Assembly (NCBI GenBank): GCA_963742725.1
Contig: CAVUMX010000001.1
Coordinates: 2,480,001-2,544,000, forward strand
From: CAVVAL01 sp963742725
Lineage (GTDB): Bacteria; Actinomycetota; Actinomycetes; Mycobacteriales; Cryptosporangiaceae
Length of the DNA stretch: 64,000 nt
Direction: 5' to 3'
Part shown: positions 41,907-52,800 of the stretch, in pieces
Layout of the letters: each line of letters opens with the position of its first letter
Position numbering within the stretch: position 1 is the stretch's first letter
Position numbers and translations under genes: made by a program
The notes under the pieces: generated by a model
The model's input: only the letters and a program-made list of their open reading frames with translations
Told to the model about the DNA's origin: nothing
Database searches by the model: none

Positions 41907-43355
41907 ATGCCGCATCGGGATCTCCGAGATTACATCGCAGCACTGGAGAAATCGAGTCTGCTCCAACGGGTGGCGGTCGAAGTCGATTGGAACCTCGAGA
42001 TCGGGGCCATCACCCGGCTGGTCTGCGAGCGACGGGAGGCGGCTCCGCTGTTCGAGAACATCAAGGGCTATCCCGGGCATCGCATGCTTGGCGTGCCTAT
42101 GGGCCCCAGCGCGCCATCACTGCATGCACGCGTTGCAGTGGGGCTCAGTCAGCCGCCGGAGACGCAGGTGTTGGATCTCATCGAGACGGTTCGCGATCGG
42201 TTCCGCCATCCGGTGCGTCCGGCCGTCGTCGACGGCGCGGATGCACCATGCAAAGAGGTCATCCGAACTGGACCGGACGTCAATTTGTTCGAGCTTCCCT
42301 CGCCGTGGATAAAGTCGATCGACGGTGGGCGGTATGTCGGGACCTGGGACATCGTGATCACCCAGGATCCTGATACGAGTTGGGTCAACTGGGGCGTCTA
42401 CCGGTGCATGGTGCGTGACGAGACGTCGTTCGGCATCCTCCTGTTCCCCGGCACGCAGCACGGCGGCGCCACGCTGGCCAAGTACGAGAGGCTTGGCAAG
42501 CCGATGCCGATCGCACTGGTCGTGGGCGCAGATCCGCAGTCGCACCTCGCCGCAGCTGCGCCGCTGCCAGCCGAGAATGACGAGGTCGACATCGCGGGGG
42601 CATTCGCGGGCGAGCCGATTCCGCTGGTGAAGTGCGAGACGAGCGACCTGCTGGTGCCGGCCACGGCCGAGATCGTGATCGAGGCCGAGATCCTGCCGGG
42701 TGCCCGAGAGCCCGAAGGACCGTTCGGTGAGTACACCGGTCACGCGGCACACCGGGGAATGTCGCCGGTCGCGCGGGTCACCGCCATCACCCACCGCGCC
42801 GGTCCCATTTTCACGATGGCGAACATGGGCAAGCCCTGGGACGACGCTGCCACGCCGCTGTCCGTCGTCGTGAGCGCCCTGGCCAAGGACAGGCTGGTCG
42901 CTGCCGGTCTGCCGGTTCATTCGGTGTACCAGCCCGCTCCGCAGACCGCCATGGTGGTGTCCGCCGAGCCACGACCTGGCCTGGCCGACACCATCTTCCG
43001 GACGCTGCTCTCGGGGTACCGCCTTCTACAGGCCGGTGTCGTTGTCGTCGAGCCGGATGTGGATGTCACGAGTAGCGACGACGTGTGGTGGGCGATAGCT
43101 AGCCGGCTACGGGGAGATCGGTTCACGGAGATGCGGGACCTTCCGGTGGCGAACACCCTGATCCCCCATTTGTCGCCGGAGGAGCGCCGCACCAGGGTGG
43201 CGAGCCGGTGGGTCATGGACACCACATTCCCGGCCGATTGGACGCCGGAGTACCGGGCGATGCACACCGCCGTCTCCGACTTCAGTAGGGGATTCGTACC
43301 AGAAATCCAGGCACGCGTGCTCACCCGGTGGGCCGAGTACGGCTTCAGCCACTAG
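41907..43355 (+). CDS. ubiD: UbiD-family prenyl-FMN decarboxylase
   Basis: A 482-residue (de)carboxylase, normal family length. It has DLRDYIAALEKSSLLQRV at the N-terminus, the substrate-domain motif EAEILPGAREPEGPFGEYTG with the catalytic Glu-Arg-Glu set typical of UbiD, and the C-terminal SRWVMDTTFPADW. The ATG at 41907 follows GGGAGTGAG. It decarboxylates an aromatic or alpha,beta-unsaturated acid using prenyl-FMN from the upstream UbiX. No small third subunit (VdcD type) is encoded. The next genes supply uptake and a ring-cleaving-type cupin. Confidence 0.92.
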   Translation: MPHRDLRDYIAALEKSSLLQRVAVEVDWNLEIGAITRLVCERREAAPLFENIKGYPGHRMLGVPMGPSAPSLHARVAVGLSQPPETQVLDLIETVRDRFRHPVRPAVVDGADAPCKEVIRTGPDVNLFELPSPWIKSIDGGRYVGTWDIVITQDPDTSWVNWGVYRCMVRDETSFGILLFPGTQHGGATLAKYERLGKPMPIALVVGADPQSHLAAAAPLPAENDEVDIAGAFAGEPIPLVKCETSDLLVPATAEIVIEAEILPGAREPEGPFGEYTGHAAHRGMSPVARVTAITHRAGPIFTMANMGKPWDDAATPLSVVVSALAKDRLVAAGLPVHSVYQPAPQTAMVVSAEPRPGLADTIFRTLLSGYRLLQAGVVVVEPDVDVTSSDDVWWAIASRLRGDRFTEMRDLPVANTLIPHLSPEERRTRVASRWVMDTTFPADWTPEYRAMHTAVSDFSRGFVPEIQARVLTRWAEYGFSH

Positions 43356-43371
43356 CACGGAGGTATAAGCG

Positions 43372-44400
43372 ATGTCCGCGATTCACAGACGCCTGGCACT
43401 CGTCGCCACGGCCGCCGCCGTGGCCGTGACCGCCGCCTGCTCCTCTGGAGGTGATGCGACGTCGGTCGACGCAGACGGTAGGCGGCTCACCAAGGTGACG
43501 GTCGCCGTTCCCACCCTCGACTACGGCTTCCTCCCTGTTGTTCTCGCCAAGGACAAGGGCTACTACGCGAAGGAGGGGCTCGACGTCGACATTCCGGTGA
43601 TGCGCCCGAACGCCGCGGTGCCTGCCTTGGCCGCGAATCAGATCGACTTCGCGGTGGCCGGTTCCAGCGTGCGGGCGGCTCATCAGGGAACGCCGTTGAA
43701 AGCGGTGTTCTACAGCTACCACGAGGCCACGTTGATGGCGGTTGGTGCGCCCAGCATTCGCTCCTTCGATGATCTGCGCGGCAAGACGATCGCGATCAAC
43801 TCGCCTGGAGGGTCCGAGGACATCATCACCAGGCTGCTGCTCGCACGGGAGAACATCCCGCTGTCGGCGGTGAAGATCGTTCCGCTCGGCGCTGCCACCA
43901 GTGAGGGCTTGCGATCCGGCCGCGTGCAGTTCGCGCTGGTGAACCCCGACCATGCAGTGCGGCTGGAGAAGGAACGCTTTCGCATCCTGGGCCACACTCG
44001 CGAACTGATGCCGATTCCATGGTCGGGATTCGCCGTCAATGCCGACACCATCGCCGCCCGCGCCGACATGCTCCACGCGTGGCTGCGGGCGACGATCAGG
44101 GCGTTGCAGTACATCAAGCAGCACCCCGACGAGACGGCAGACTTCGCGGCGTCACGGTTCAACCTGGACGCCGAGTCGGCTCGTCGCGCGCTTGATCTTC
44201 TCCTGCCCGCAATCAGCGCAGACGACCCGGGAGGGTTCACCGTCGACGGTCTGGTCACGCTGACCGACGTGGACCTCAAGACGCTGAAGCTCACCGGCGA
44301 CGCACGCGAGCGGGGGGTTCGCGTGCACGATCTCGGCCCGCTGCGGAGGGCGCAGCGCGACCTGGGGATCACCTGTACCTCTGGGTACGGCTGTCAGTGA
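43372..44400 (+). CDS. ABC solute-binding lipoprotein (NMT1/SsuA-like)
   Basis: A 342-residue lipoprotein with the lipobox VTAACSSGG. It has the NMT1/TauA-SsuA fold pattern DYGFLPVVLAKDKGYYAKEG, the ligand-pocket segment ANQIDFAVAGSS and the hinge IRSFDDLRGKTIAIN. It is the binding protein for the ATPase and permease at 46587-48166 in the same operon. The ligand is probably a carboxylate related to the UbiD substrate (inferred from context). Confidence 0.9.
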   Translation: MSAIHRRLALVATAAAVAVTAACSSGGDATSVDADGRRLTKVTVAVPTLDYGFLPVVLAKDKGYYAKEGLDVDIPVMRPNAAVPALAANQIDFAVAGSSVRAAHQGTPLKAVFYSYHEATLMAVGAPSIRSFDDLRGKTIAINSPGGSEDIITRLLLARENIPLSAVKIVPLGAATSEGLRSGRVQFALVNPDHAVRLEKERFRILGHTRELMPIPWSGFAVNADTIAARADMLHAWLRATIRALQYIKQHPDETADFAASRFNLDAESARRALDLLLPAISADDPGGFTVDGLVTLTDVDLKTLKLTGDARERGVRVHDLGPLRRAQRDLGITCTSGYGCQ

Positions 44401-45449
44401 ACAGACCGGTCGGTCCTCAACTCGATCCGTGGTACGAGCGGCTGATCGAGGAGTTTCAGAGGACGCACCGGCACTCGCTCGCCGGTGAGGTCGTGATCCG
44501 TGGTCACGAACGGCCGTGGGTGCAGAACCGCAACGCCTATGTCCAGTACCTGCTTCACCCGTATGAACGGGCTGCCGCCTTCCGGCAGATGCTCGTGTTC
44601 ATTCACGAGATCCACACTCATGGCGGTGTGCACCGGCATCAGGGCGGGCTCGCGCTCTACGTCTTGGACGGGCGCGGTCACACCGTCTACGACGGTGAAC
44701 GGATCGACTGGCAGACCGGCGATCTCATCCTGCTCCCGATTAGGCCGGGCGGCGTCGAGCATCAGCATTTCAACGCTGACCCGGGCCGCCCCGCGCGGTG
44801 GCTGGCCTTCATCACCCTCACGTTCCAGGAGTTCCTCGCCAGTGACATGGTCCAGATCAAGAGTTCGCCGGACTGGCCCGACGAATCAGGCCCAGAGCCG
44901 ACGAGCATCGAGCGAGGCGCACCTGTCCCGGCCAGCCAGCGGACGGACGACGTGTTCGACGACGGCACGCTCCTCGACCAGCTTTTCCTGATACGCAACG
45001 CCGATCGTGACCGTGCCGCGCGGGCACGGAGCTGCATACGCGGGTCGGAGCTTCAGTGGGAGACGAACCGGCAGGGAATCATGCGGTGGTACGCGCACCC
45101 GGCCAGCACGGACGCCTCGCTGCGCACGCTCACTGTCTATCAGCAGCGCATTCCTCCCGGCAGCCGATCGGGCCGGCAGTTGCACCCCGGCGGGCTGGTG
45201 CACTACGTCCTCAGCGGCACGGGCCACACGATGCTCGACGGCGAGCGGCTCGACTGGCAGCAGGGCGACCTGATCGCGTTGCCGCTCCGCATACACGGCG
45301 TCGATTACCAGCACTTCAACGACGATCCGTACGAACCTGTGGAGTTCATCGCGGCGGCGCCGAACCTGGCGCCGGTGCTCGGCGTCGACCTCGGCGGGCG
45401 GTTCGAGCAACTGGAGCCCTCGCCCGACTATCCGGGAGCGCCGTCATGA
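44397..45449 (+). CDS. Tandem cupin protein (gentisate-dioxygenase-like)
   Basis: A 350-residue bicupin whose GTG overlaps the previous stop (GTGA). Cupin 1 (about residues 60-150) has GGVHRHQGGLALYVLDG and GVEHQHFN, with His ligands for a metal. Cupin 2 (about 240-330) has GRQLHPGGLVHYVLSG and HGVDYQHFN, with fewer His residues. The architecture matches gentisate/1-hydroxy-2-naphthoate ring-cleavage dioxygenases, but no close family can be named and it might only bind or regulate. Confidence 0.8.
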   Translation: MNRPVGPQLDPWYERLIEEFQRTHRHSLAGEVVIRGHERPWVQNRNAYVQYLLHPYERAAAFRQMLVFIHEIHTHGGVHRHQGGLALYVLDGRGHTVYDGERIDWQTGDLILLPIRPGGVEHQHFNADPGRPARWLAFITLTFQEFLASDMVQIKSSPDWPDESGPEPTSIERGAPVPASQRTDDVFDDGTLLDQLFLIRNADRDRAARARSCIRGSELQWETNRQGIMRWYAHPASTDASLRTLTVYQQRIPPGSRSGRQLHPGGLVHYVLSGTGHTMLDGERLDWQQGDLIALPLRIHGVDYQHFNDDPYEPVEFIAAAPNLAPVLGVDLGGRFEQLEPSPDYPGAPS

Positions 45450-46594
45450 CCGCGACGATGCTCGCGGCACGGATGCACCGTGTCGGTGAGCCGTTCCGGA
45501 TCGAGGAGGTTCCGGTGCCCACGGTCGGACCTGGCGAGGTCCTGCTCCGCACGCTTCGGGCCGGGCTCAACCACGGCGACCGCCACATGCGCGACGGCGA
45601 TCTCGCACTGCGGCCTGGCGCGGGCACCGACATGCTGCCTGACCTGCCGATGGTGGTCGGCCATGACGGACTAGGCGAGGTCGTCGAGACCGGCCCAGAT
45701 GTGGCCGGCTGGACAACGGGCGATCGCGCAGTCGTGATGTGCTCGCTGACGTGCGGGTTCTGCAAATATTGCAGGAGCGCACGCCAGCACCTGTGCCCCG
45801 CCCACCGCGTCATGGGATTCCTCACGGTCTTCGGCTCGGAGGAAGGCGGCCGGTTCAGCCGGTACAAGGACGGCCTGTGGGCCGAATACTGTCGCGTACC
45901 CGTGACGAATCTGGCGCGGCTCCAGCCCGACGACGACATCGAGCAGATGTCGCGCGTCTCGCAGATCGGCGTCGGCTATCGTGCCTTGAAACGCGCGCGG
46001 TTCACAGTCGGTGAGACGGTGCTCGTCAACGGCGCCTCCGGGATCACCGGTGTCGGCGTGGTTCTCTCCGCCTTGGCGATGGGTGCCTCCCACGTCATCG
46101 GCGTCGCGCGAAATGCCGCACGGCTGGAGCGGCTCCGCGCTATCGAGCCCGCCAGAATCTCGGCCATCGCCCTCGATCACGGAGTGTCCATCCGGGAGCG
46201 CGTTCTCGATCTGACGGACGGTCACGGTTGCCAGGTGCTTGCGGACCTCACACCGAGCGGGGTCGAGACCACTGTCGAATGTGTCAGCAGTCTCGAACCT
46301 GGTGGCCGCGTGGTGCTCATCGGCGGCAACACGGAGATGCTCAGCCTCAGCTACCGGATGATGATGATCCGCTCGATCGAGGTCACCAGCTTCAGCGGGC
46401 GCTTCTACGCCGACATCCCTGACCTGCTGGAGCTTGCCCGTCGAGGCATGATCGACACCCGGCACATCGGCAGCCGGCACTACCCGATCGAACGAGTCAA
46501 CGACGCGGTCGACGCCATGGTGCTGCGAGGAGACGACGATCCCGTGTGGCCGATGTACGCGCCGGATCCAGCCGTCGGGCATCACGGTGGCTGA
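45446..46594 (+). CDS. Zinc-dependent alcohol dehydrogenase (MDR superfamily)
   Basis: A 382-residue oxidoreductase. The N-terminal catalytic domain has PMVVGHDGLGEVVETG and a structural-zinc cysteine cluster CGFCKYCRSARQHLC. The Rossmann domain has VNGASGITGVGVVLSALAMGA. The ATG overlaps the cupin stop by ATGA. It probably oxidises or reduces an alcohol/aldehyde intermediate of the pathway served by UbiD and the cupin; the coenzyme is NAD(P). Confidence 0.9.
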   Translation: MTATMLAARMHRVGEPFRIEEVPVPTVGPGEVLLRTLRAGLNHGDRHMRDGDLALRPGAGTDMLPDLPMVVGHDGLGEVVETGPDVAGWTTGDRAVVMCSLTCGFCKYCRSARQHLCPAHRVMGFLTVFGSEEGGRFSRYKDGLWAEYCRVPVTNLARLQPDDDIEQMSRVSQIGVGYRALKRARFTVGETVLVNGASGITGVGVVLSALAMGASHVIGVARNAARLERLRAIEPARISAIALDHGVSIRERVLDLTDGHGCQVLADLTPSGVETTVECVSSLEPGGRVVLIGGNTEMLSLSYRMMMIRSIEVTSFSGRFYADIPDLLELARRGMIDTRHIGSRHYPIERVNDAVDAMVLRGDDDPVWPMYAPDPAVGHHGG

Positions 46595-47393
46595 GAAGCT
46601 CCGGGCGGACGGCATCCGGTTCGTCTATCGCAACGAGCGTACGGGGGCGGGCCTGCTCGCGCTGGACGACATCAGCGTGACGGTCGACGACGGCGAGTTC
46701 GTCGCGATTGTCGGGCCGTCAGGGTGCGGCAAGACGACGTTCCTCAACATCGTTGACGGCCTGTTGCCCCCGACGGCCGGTGCTGTGTATCTCGATGGTT
46801 CCGCCATCACGGGACCCGGGCCCGACCGCGCGATGGTGTTCCAGAGCGGAAGCCTGCTGCCATGGCGCACGGTCCTCGGAAACGTGACATGGCCTCTTGA
46901 ACTACGCCGTACGCCCCGCGCGGCGGCCAGGGCGGCCGCGAAGGACGTGCTTGCGCTCGTAGGGCTGACCGAATTCAGCGCCGCCTACCCATTTGAGCTG
47001 TCCGGCGGCATGCAGCAGCGAGTCAACCTGGCGCGCGCACTGGCGCTGAAGCCCGAGCTGCTGCTCCTCGACGAGCCGTTCGCGGCGCTCGACGCGCAGA
47101 CGCGTGAGCTGATGCAGGAGGAGTTGCTGCGGATCTGGCAGCAGTCACGCACCACGGCGATCTTCGTCACGCATCAGATCAGCGAGGCCGTTTACCTTGC
47201 GGACAAGGTGCTCGTCTTCGGGGCACGGCCCGGGCGGCTACGCGAGGTGGTGAACGTCGGTCTGCCCCGTCCGCGGACGTTCGCACTCAAGCGGACTCAG
47301 GCGTTTCTCGAGTTGGAGGGACGCATCTGGAAGCTGATCGAGTCGGAGGCGCGCCGCGGCTTCCTCGCACAGGGCTCGGTGCCACCAAAGTGA
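46587..47393 (+). CDS. ABC transporter ATPase (SsuB/TauB type)
   Basis: A 268-residue ATPase with Walker A GPSGCGKTTFLN, signature LSGGMQQRVNLARAL, Walker B LLLLDEPFAALD and the switch His in FVTHQISEAVYLAD. The GTG overlaps the dehydrogenase gene by eight bases. It drives the importer formed with the next gene and the lipoprotein at 43372-44400. Confidence 0.93.
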   Translation: MAEKLRADGIRFVYRNERTGAGLLALDDISVTVDDGEFVAIVGPSGCGKTTFLNIVDGLLPPTAGAVYLDGSAITGPGPDRAMVFQSGSLLPWRTVLGNVTWPLELRRTPRAAARAAAKDVLALVGLTEFSAAYPFELSGGMQQRVNLARALALKPELLLLDEPFAALDAQTRELMQEELLRIWQQSRTTAIFVTHQISEAVYLADKVLVFGARPGRLREVVNVGLPRPRTFALKRTQAFLELEGRIWKLIESEARRGFLAQGSVPPK

Positions 47394-48166
47394 AAGTGCC
47401 GAAGAGGATTCGACGCGGGCGGGAGTGGCTCATCGGCGGCGGAGCAGTCGTGGCCTTCTTGGCCTGCTGGCAGCTGCTCAGCGTCAGCGGTGCCGTCAAT
47501 CCGCTTTTCATCAGCTCGCCCAGCCAGATAGTGCACGCCTTCCTGGACATGGCGGCCGACGGCACGCTCCGCACCGATCTCGCGGCAAGCGGCCACGAGT
47601 TCGTCGTGGGGTTCGGACTCGCGATCCTGATCGGCGTCCCGCTCGGGATTGTGGTGGGCTGGTATCGATTGGTGAATGCAGTCCTCAGCCCCTTCGTGAC
47701 CTCCCTCTACGCAACTCCGCGCATCGCCCTTGCGCCCCTGATAATCATCTGGTTCGGCGTCGGCCTGTGGTCGACGGTGGCCATCGTCTTCCTCGGTGCC
47801 GTCTTTCCGCTTGTCATCAACATGCAGACAGCCATGCGCACCCTGGACGCGGAGCTCCTTCGTGCCGCACGATCGTTCGGCGCTTCCGAGCTGGACATCT
47901 TTCGAACCGTGGCGTTGCCATCGTCAGTTCCGTTCCTGATCTCCGGACTCCGCCTTTCGCTCGGTCATGCCTTGATCGGTGTAGTGGTCGGGGAGCTATT
48001 CGGCGCGACTGCCGGCGTCGGCTACCGGATCGTGCTTGCGGGCGCGATGTTCCAGACCGACCAGGTCTTCGTCAGTGTGTTCGTTCTCGTCGCCACAGCG
48101 CTCACCTTCAATACAGCGCTCCTCGCGCTCGAACGCAGGGCAGATCGATGGCGACCACGGCCTTGA
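47390..48166 (+). CDS. ABC transporter permease (SsuC/TauC type)
   Basis: A 258-residue permease with about six membrane helices and the EAA loop AARSFGASELDIFRTVALP. The GTG overlaps the ATPase stop (GTGA). It is the last gene of the seven-gene operon that begins at ubiX. The 247 bp that follow up to the carboxylase gene contain no recognised gene. Confidence 0.93.
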   Translation: MKVPKRIRRGREWLIGGGAVVAFLACWQLLSVSGAVNPLFISSPSQIVHAFLDMAADGTLRTDLAASGHEFVVGFGLAILIGVPLGIVVGWYRLVNAVLSPFVTSLYATPRIALAPLIIIWFGVGLWSTVAIVFLGAVFPLVINMQTAMRTLDAELLRAARSFGASELDIFRTVALPSSVPFLISGLRLSLGHALIGVVVGELFGATAGVGYRIVLAGAMFQTDQVFVSVFVLVATALTFNTALLALERRADRWRPRP

Positions 48167-48413
48167 CGCCGGCGGATTGCGACCGGCGCTGAGCTCGAGC
48201 CGGCCAGGTAAGCCGTCGGACGCTCCGGCCCGCCTTGCCAAGCTTCGCCATCCCGGCAATTCGGACCTGACCGCGTACGTGGCGAGCGCCGTTCTTGGCC
48301 TGGGCCTGCGCACCTAACTTCCGGATCGGCTCTGTGCATACGCCCCTGATCAGCCAATTCTCGATGCAGGGAAGTTCTCGCACGTCCACGATCCGCCTAG
48401 CCAGGGGGCCAGG

Positions 48414-49850
48414 TTGAGAGAGCACACGCACGCATCGGACTGGAACCCGGCCGCCGTCGCCATCGCCGAGGACGCTGAACTCGATCCCCGGTCGCCGATC
48501 TCGCGACTGGGAGCGCTCCTCGACGGCGACCCCGAGATGCTCACGGAGGACGACGGCAGCGGCATGGGCGCCGCCACCGGCCGCATCGGCGGCACGCGCG
48601 TCGTCGCCTTCTGCAGCGACGCCGCTGTCCAAGGTGGCGCGATGAGCGCACGCGGCTGCGACGCCGTCGTCGCCGCGTACGACCGGGCACTGGCCGAGGG
48701 CATGCCCGTCGTCGGACTGTGGCACTCCGGCGGGGCGCGGCTCCGCGAAGGGGTCGAGAGCCTCGACGGCGTCGGCCGCGTGTTCACGGCCATGACCCGC
48801 GCGTCGGGGAAGGTCCCCCAGATCTCGGTCGTGCTCGGCCCGGCCGCCGGCGGTGCGGCGTACGGGCCCGCCCTCACCGACATCGTGATCCAGGCGCCGG
48901 AGGGCCGCGTGTTCGTGACCGGCCCGGCGGTCGTCCAGAGCGTCACCGGGCAGAGCGTCACCGCCGAGCAGCTCGGCGGACCGGAGGCGCACGGCCGGCG
49001 GAGCGGTGTCGTGCACCGTGTCGCCGACAGCGAGGAGGCAGCACTCGCCGACGCGCGCCGGCTGGTACAGCTGCTCAGCAGCCAGGCCGGACTGGGCAGC
49101 ACGGTGGACGTCGACCTCGGTCGTCTGCTCCCGGAATCGTCCCGCACCGCCTACAACGTCCGCCCGCTCGTCACCGAGCTGCTGGACCGGGCGTCCGTCG
49201 TGGAGCTGCACGAGAAGTGGGCGCCGAACATCGTGACGGTGCTCGGCAGGCTCGGCGGCCGCACGATCGGAGTGATCGCCAACAACCCGATCCGGCTCGG
49301 TGGCTGCCTCGATGCGCTGTCCGCCGAGAAGGCAGCGCGGTTCGTGCGGATGTGCGACGCGTTCGGCGTACCGCTCGTGGTGCTGGTCGACGTGCCCGGA
49401 TACCTGCCCGGCATCGACCAGGAGCTGGGTGGCGTCGTGCGCCGCGGCGCGAAGCTGCTCCATGCGTTCGCCGAAGCACAGGTGCCACGGATCACGGTCG
49501 TGACCCGCAAGGCCTACGGCGGCGCGTACATCGCGATGAACTCACGATCGCTCGGTGCCACGAAAGTGTTCGCCTGGCCGGGCGCCGAGATCGCGGTCAT
49601 GGGGCCGGTCGCCGCCGTGCGCATCCTCCACCGGCGGCGGCTCCACGAGGTCGGCGACGACGAGAAGCGCACCCAGCTGGAAGTCGAGCTCGCCGCCGAG
49701 CATCAGCACGACACCGGCGGTATCGACCGGGCCATCCAGCTCGGTGTCGTGGACGAGGTGATCGACCCGTCGCAGACCCGCAGCGCGCTGATCATGGCGC
49801 TGGGTGGATCCGAACGCACGCGTGGCCAGCACGGGAACATCCCGCTGTAG
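48414..49850 (+). CDS. Acyl-CoA carboxylase, carboxyltransferase (beta) subunit
   Basis: A 478-residue biotin-dependent carboxyltransferase of the AccD/PccB family. Motifs are the oxyanion regions LWHSGGARLREGVESL and GPAAGGAAYGPALTD, plus LVDVPGYLPGIDQE and RKAYGGAYIAMNS. It carboxylates acetyl- or propionyl-CoA to malonyl- or methylmalonyl-CoA together with a biotin-carrying alpha subunit not seen here. The TTG at 48414 is taken as start with GGGGG upstream. It ends nine bases before the synthase genes, so its likely job is to supply extender units. Confidence 0.9.
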   Translation: MREHTHASDWNPAAVAIAEDAELDPRSPISRLGALLDGDPEMLTEDDGSGMGAATGRIGGTRVVAFCSDAAVQGGAMSARGCDAVVAAYDRALAEGMPVVGLWHSGGARLREGVESLDGVGRVFTAMTRASGKVPQISVVLGPAAGGAAYGPALTDIVIQAPEGRVFVTGPAVVQSVTGQSVTAEQLGGPEAHGRRSGVVHRVADSEEAALADARRLVQLLSSQAGLGSTVDVDLGRLLPESSRTAYNVRPLVTELLDRASVVELHEKWAPNIVTVLGRLGGRTIGVIANNPIRLGGCLDALSAEKAARFVRMCDAFGVPLVVLVDVPGYLPGIDQELGGVVRRGAKLLHAFAEAQVPRITVVTRKAYGGAYIAMNSRSLGATKVFAWPGAEIAVMGPVAAVRILHRRRLHEVGDDEKRTQLEVELAAEHQHDTGGIDRAIQLGVVDEVIDPSQTRSALIMALGGSERTRGQHGNIPL

Positions 49851-49859
49851 GGGCCGACC

Positions 49860-52800
49860 ATGAAGGGGGCCCTCGTGGCTGAGTACGGACAGATGTCCAC
49901 AATGGAACCGATCGCGATAGTCGGCATGTCGTCGCTGTTCCCCGCCGCCGTGGACCTGCGCGAGTTCTGGGAGAACATCGTCCGCGAGCGGGACTGCCTC
50001 ACCGACGTCCCGGCGAGCCGGTGGCGCATCGAGGACTACTACGACCCCGATCCGGCGGTTCCCGACAAGACCTTCTCCAAGCGTGGCGGCTTCATCCCCG
50101 ACATCGACTTCGATCCGATGGAGTTCGGGCTGCCGCCGAACATCCTGGAGGTCACGGACGTCTCTCAGCTGCTCGCGCTCGTCGTGGCGCGCGAGGCGTT
50201 CGCCGACGCGGGGTACGGCGACGCCCAGCGCCCGTTCGACAGGTCGCGCACCGGCGTGATCCTGGGCGTCGGCGGCGGCCAGAAGCTCATCACGCCGCTG
50301 ACCGCCCGGCTGCAGTACCCGGTGTGGGAGCGGGCGATCCGCAGCTGCGGCGTGTCCGAGGAGGACACCGCGCGCATCGTCGAGCGGCTCAAGCTCGCCT
50401 ACATCCGGTGGGAGGAGAACTCGTTCCCCGGCATGCTGGGCAACGTCATCTCTGGGCGCATCGCGAACCGGTTCGACCTCGGTGGCACGAACTGCGTCGT
50501 CGACGCCGCCTGCGCCTCGTCACTGAGCGCCCTGAAGATGGCGTTGAGCGAGCTGGCCGAAGGCCGCAGCGACCTGCTGCTGACCGGCGGCGTGGACACC
50601 GACAACTCGCCCTTCATGTACCTGTGTTTCAGCAAGACGCCCGCCTTCTCCCGGAGCGATCAGATCCGGCCGTTCGACGCGAACTCGGACGGCATGATGG
50701 TCGGCGAGGGCATCGGGATGATGCTGCTGAAGCGACTGGCGGACGCGGAGCGCGACGGCGACCGCGTCTACGCGGTGATCCGCGGTATCGGCACCTCCAG
50801 CGACGGCAAGTTCAAGAGCATCTACGCGCCGCGCCCCGAGGGGCAGATGCTGGCGCTGCGCCGCGCGTACGAGAACGCGGGGTTCTCGCCGGCCACGGTC
50901 GGCCTGGTGGAGGCGCACGGCACGGGCACGGTCGCCGGCGACCTGTGTGAGGTCACCGCGCTGAGCGCCGTGCTCGCCGAGGCCGGGGCCGCACCCGGCT
51001 CGACGGCGATCGGCAGCGTGAAGTCGCAGATCGGCCACACGAAGGCGGCGGCCGGGGCGGCCGGGATGATCAAGGCGGCGCTCGCGCTGCACCACAAGGT
51101 GCTCCCGCCCACGCTCAACGTGACGTCGCCGAATGCGAAGTTCGGTCTGGACGACTCGCCGCTCTACGTCAACACGAAGCCGCGTCCCTGGGTGCGCGAC
51201 GCCGGCCAGCCGCCGCGCCGGGCCGGCGTGAGCGCGTTCGGGTTCGGCGGCACCAACTTCCACGTCGTGCTCGAGGAGTACCAGGCCGAGCACGCGGAGC
51301 CGTACCGCCTCCACCGGACGTCCCGCGAGGTCGTCGTCACGGCGCCGACCACCGTCGAGCTCCGGGCCCGCTGCGCCGAACTGCGCGCCGAGCTTCACAG
51401 CGACAGCGCGGCCGCCGCCTTCGCGTCGATTCCGCTGCCGGAGATCCCCAGCGACTGGGCACGGCTGGGATTCGTCGCCGACAGCGCCGAGGAGTGCGCC
51501 GCGTTACTGGACACCGCCCTCGCGCAGATCGACGCGGACCCGGCGGCCGACAGCTGGCAGCACCCGAAGGGTGTCTTCTACCGGCGCCGCGGCATGGAGA
51601 CCGCCGGCCAGGTCGTGGCACTCTTCCCCGGCCAGGGCTCCCAGCACGTCGACATGGGTAGGGCGCTCGCGATGAACTTCCCGGCCATCCGCCAGATGAT
51701 CGGGCTGTTCGATGCGGAATCAGGCCAGTCCGTGTCGACGGCGGTGTACCCGCCGCCGGCCTTCACCGACGAGCAGCGTTCAGCACAGGCTGAGACGCTG
51801 CGCCAGACGGAGAATGCGCAGCCGGCCATCGGCGCCCTGAGCGCGGGGATGTACACCCTGCTCCAGCGCGCGGGTTTCACCCCCGACTTCACCGCCGGGC
51901 ACAGCTTCGGCGAGCTCACCGCGCTGTGGGCCGCCGGCGTGATCGACAACGGCAACTTCGCCACGCTGGTCAACGCCCGGGGCCAGGCCATGGCCGCGAC
52001 CGGTGGCGATCGCGGAACCATGGTCGCCGTCGTCGGTGAAGCGTCCGCCGTCGAGCGCGACATCGCGACGTGCCCCGGTGTGTCAGTGGCCAACATCAAC
52101 GCGCCGGACCAGGTTGTGATCGCCGGCCCGAGCGCCGCCGTCGACGCAGCCGTGGCAATCCTCAAGGCGAAGCAGTACACCACCACCCCGCTGCCGGTGT
52201 CGGCCGCTTTCCACACGTCGCTCGTGGGCGACGCGCAGCGACCGTTCGAGCGAGCCGTCGCCGAGTGCGAGTTCAGGGCACCGCAGGTCCCGGTCTACGC
52301 CAACGTCACCGCCGCCCCGTACCCGGCGTCGCCCTCGGCCGCCCGGGCGCTGCTGGGGGAGCAGATGCTCAAGCCGGTGCGCTTCCGGGACCAGGTCGAG
52401 AACCTGTACGCGGCCGGTGGGCGGATCTTCGTCGAGATCGGGCCGCGGGACGTGCTCACGAACCTGGTCAAGGCGACACTCGGCGACCGGCCGCACGTCG
52501 CGCTGGCGCTGAACCCCAAGCGCGACCAGGACAGCGACCGGCAACTGCGGTGCGCCCTGATCCAGCTCCGCGTCGTCGGCGTTCACCTCGGCGCCGTCGA
52601 CGAGTACGGCCTGACGCCCACGACGGGGAAGCCGGCGCGCCGGCCCCGGCTCGCCGTCCCCCTCAACGGCGCCAACTACGTGAGCGAACAAACCAGAGCC
52701 GCCTACCAGGCGGCGATCACCGAGAACCCCAGCCAGCCCGTCGTTGGCTGCTCAACCCAGGAGACCGCCGCCGTGCCCAGTGACCTCGAACAGAAGCTGT

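Noticed and set aside
50021..50950. Alternative forward frame inside the first synthase gene
   Set aside because: Arg-rich shadow of the ketosynthase coding frame.
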